Of a stretch of 26,465 bases of DNA, positions 26,434 through 26,465 are shown one piece after another (the stretch's first letter is position 1; each line of letters opens with the position of its first letter). The stretch is from positions 1 through 26,465 of the forward strand of contig CAAGNN010000041.1 in the NCBI GenBank assembly GCA_900771325.1. Reading direction: 5' to 3'. Under the pieces are notes generated by a model. The model worked only from the letters and a program-made list of their open reading frames with translations. It was not told the DNA's origin and searched no databases. Source of the DNA: Kiritimatiellia bacterium (GTDB lineage Bacteria; Verrucomicrobiota; Kiritimatiellia; RFP12; DVOR01). Position numbers and translations under genes: made by a program.

Positions 26434-26465
26434 TTCCGAGTATTGCGGGATTGAGCAGCCCGGTA

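Overview
The window is bacterial and GC-rich (bases 9181-9240 contain 40 G/C of 60), apart from an A/T-richer block at about 20.4-24.3 kb (bases 22441-22500 contain 24 G/C of 60). The genes suggest a fermentative anaerobe: a one-piece pyruvate:ferredoxin oxidoreductase beside a class II fructose-bisphosphate aldolase, a Na+-coupled NSS transporter and pyrimidine-nucleoside phosphorylase. A 1536-residue secreted subtilase with chitobiase-C-terminal-like 'YTLDGSEPT' modules and an InlB-like C-terminal repeat fits the Kiritimatiellota/Lentisphaerae/Verrucomicrobia group. That placement is an inference from protein style only, and no marker gene confirms it.

Layout. 1-1332: the end of a polysaccharide glycosyltransferase cluster. 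1333-1802: a gene-free stretch built from perfect short hairpins and a heptamer repeat. 1803-4467: a DUF2157-like membrane protein and a GDYXXLXY-like partner, overlapping by 8 bases. 4468-4741: a second copy of the hairpin element. 4742-7854: SixA-like phosphatase, NSS symporter, TrkA/KtrA-type RCK protein and an ArgA-type GNAT. 7937-12524: fba, a hairpin, and nifJ with a strong terminator. 12626-19586 (minus strand): a four-gene tight cluster running deoA/pdp-like, subtilase, radC, TSCPD protein. 19587-20400: intergenic DNA with a 22-nt-phased repeat array (array A), a strong promoter and a roughly 390-nt structured leader. 20401-24295: an A/T-richer accessory block with an orphan 340-aa protein, a 40-aa small ORF and an 875-aa protein joining a methyltransferase-like N-terminus to an SF1 (UvrD-like) helicase. 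24333-25686: a DUF1848 iron-sulfur protein and an 82-aa protein that is entirely acidic (21 D/E, no K, R or H). 25687-26356: a second, longer 22-nt-phased array (array B). 26357-26433: tRNA-Arg(ACG).

The best candidate for an undescribed system is the 20.0-25.7 kb block. It starts from one good promoter, has a long folded leader, encodes a methyltransferase-helicase fusion with an unrecognised partner and a small ORF, and lies between two arrays of the same unusual 22-nt-phased repeat family. No integrase, transposase, nuclease or reverse transcriptase is visible, so its mobility and any defence role are inference. Outside it, two further regularities stand out: extended -10 promoters (TGnTAnanT style), two of which would give leaderless mRNAs, and a modular hairpin element repeated upstream of two of those promoters.
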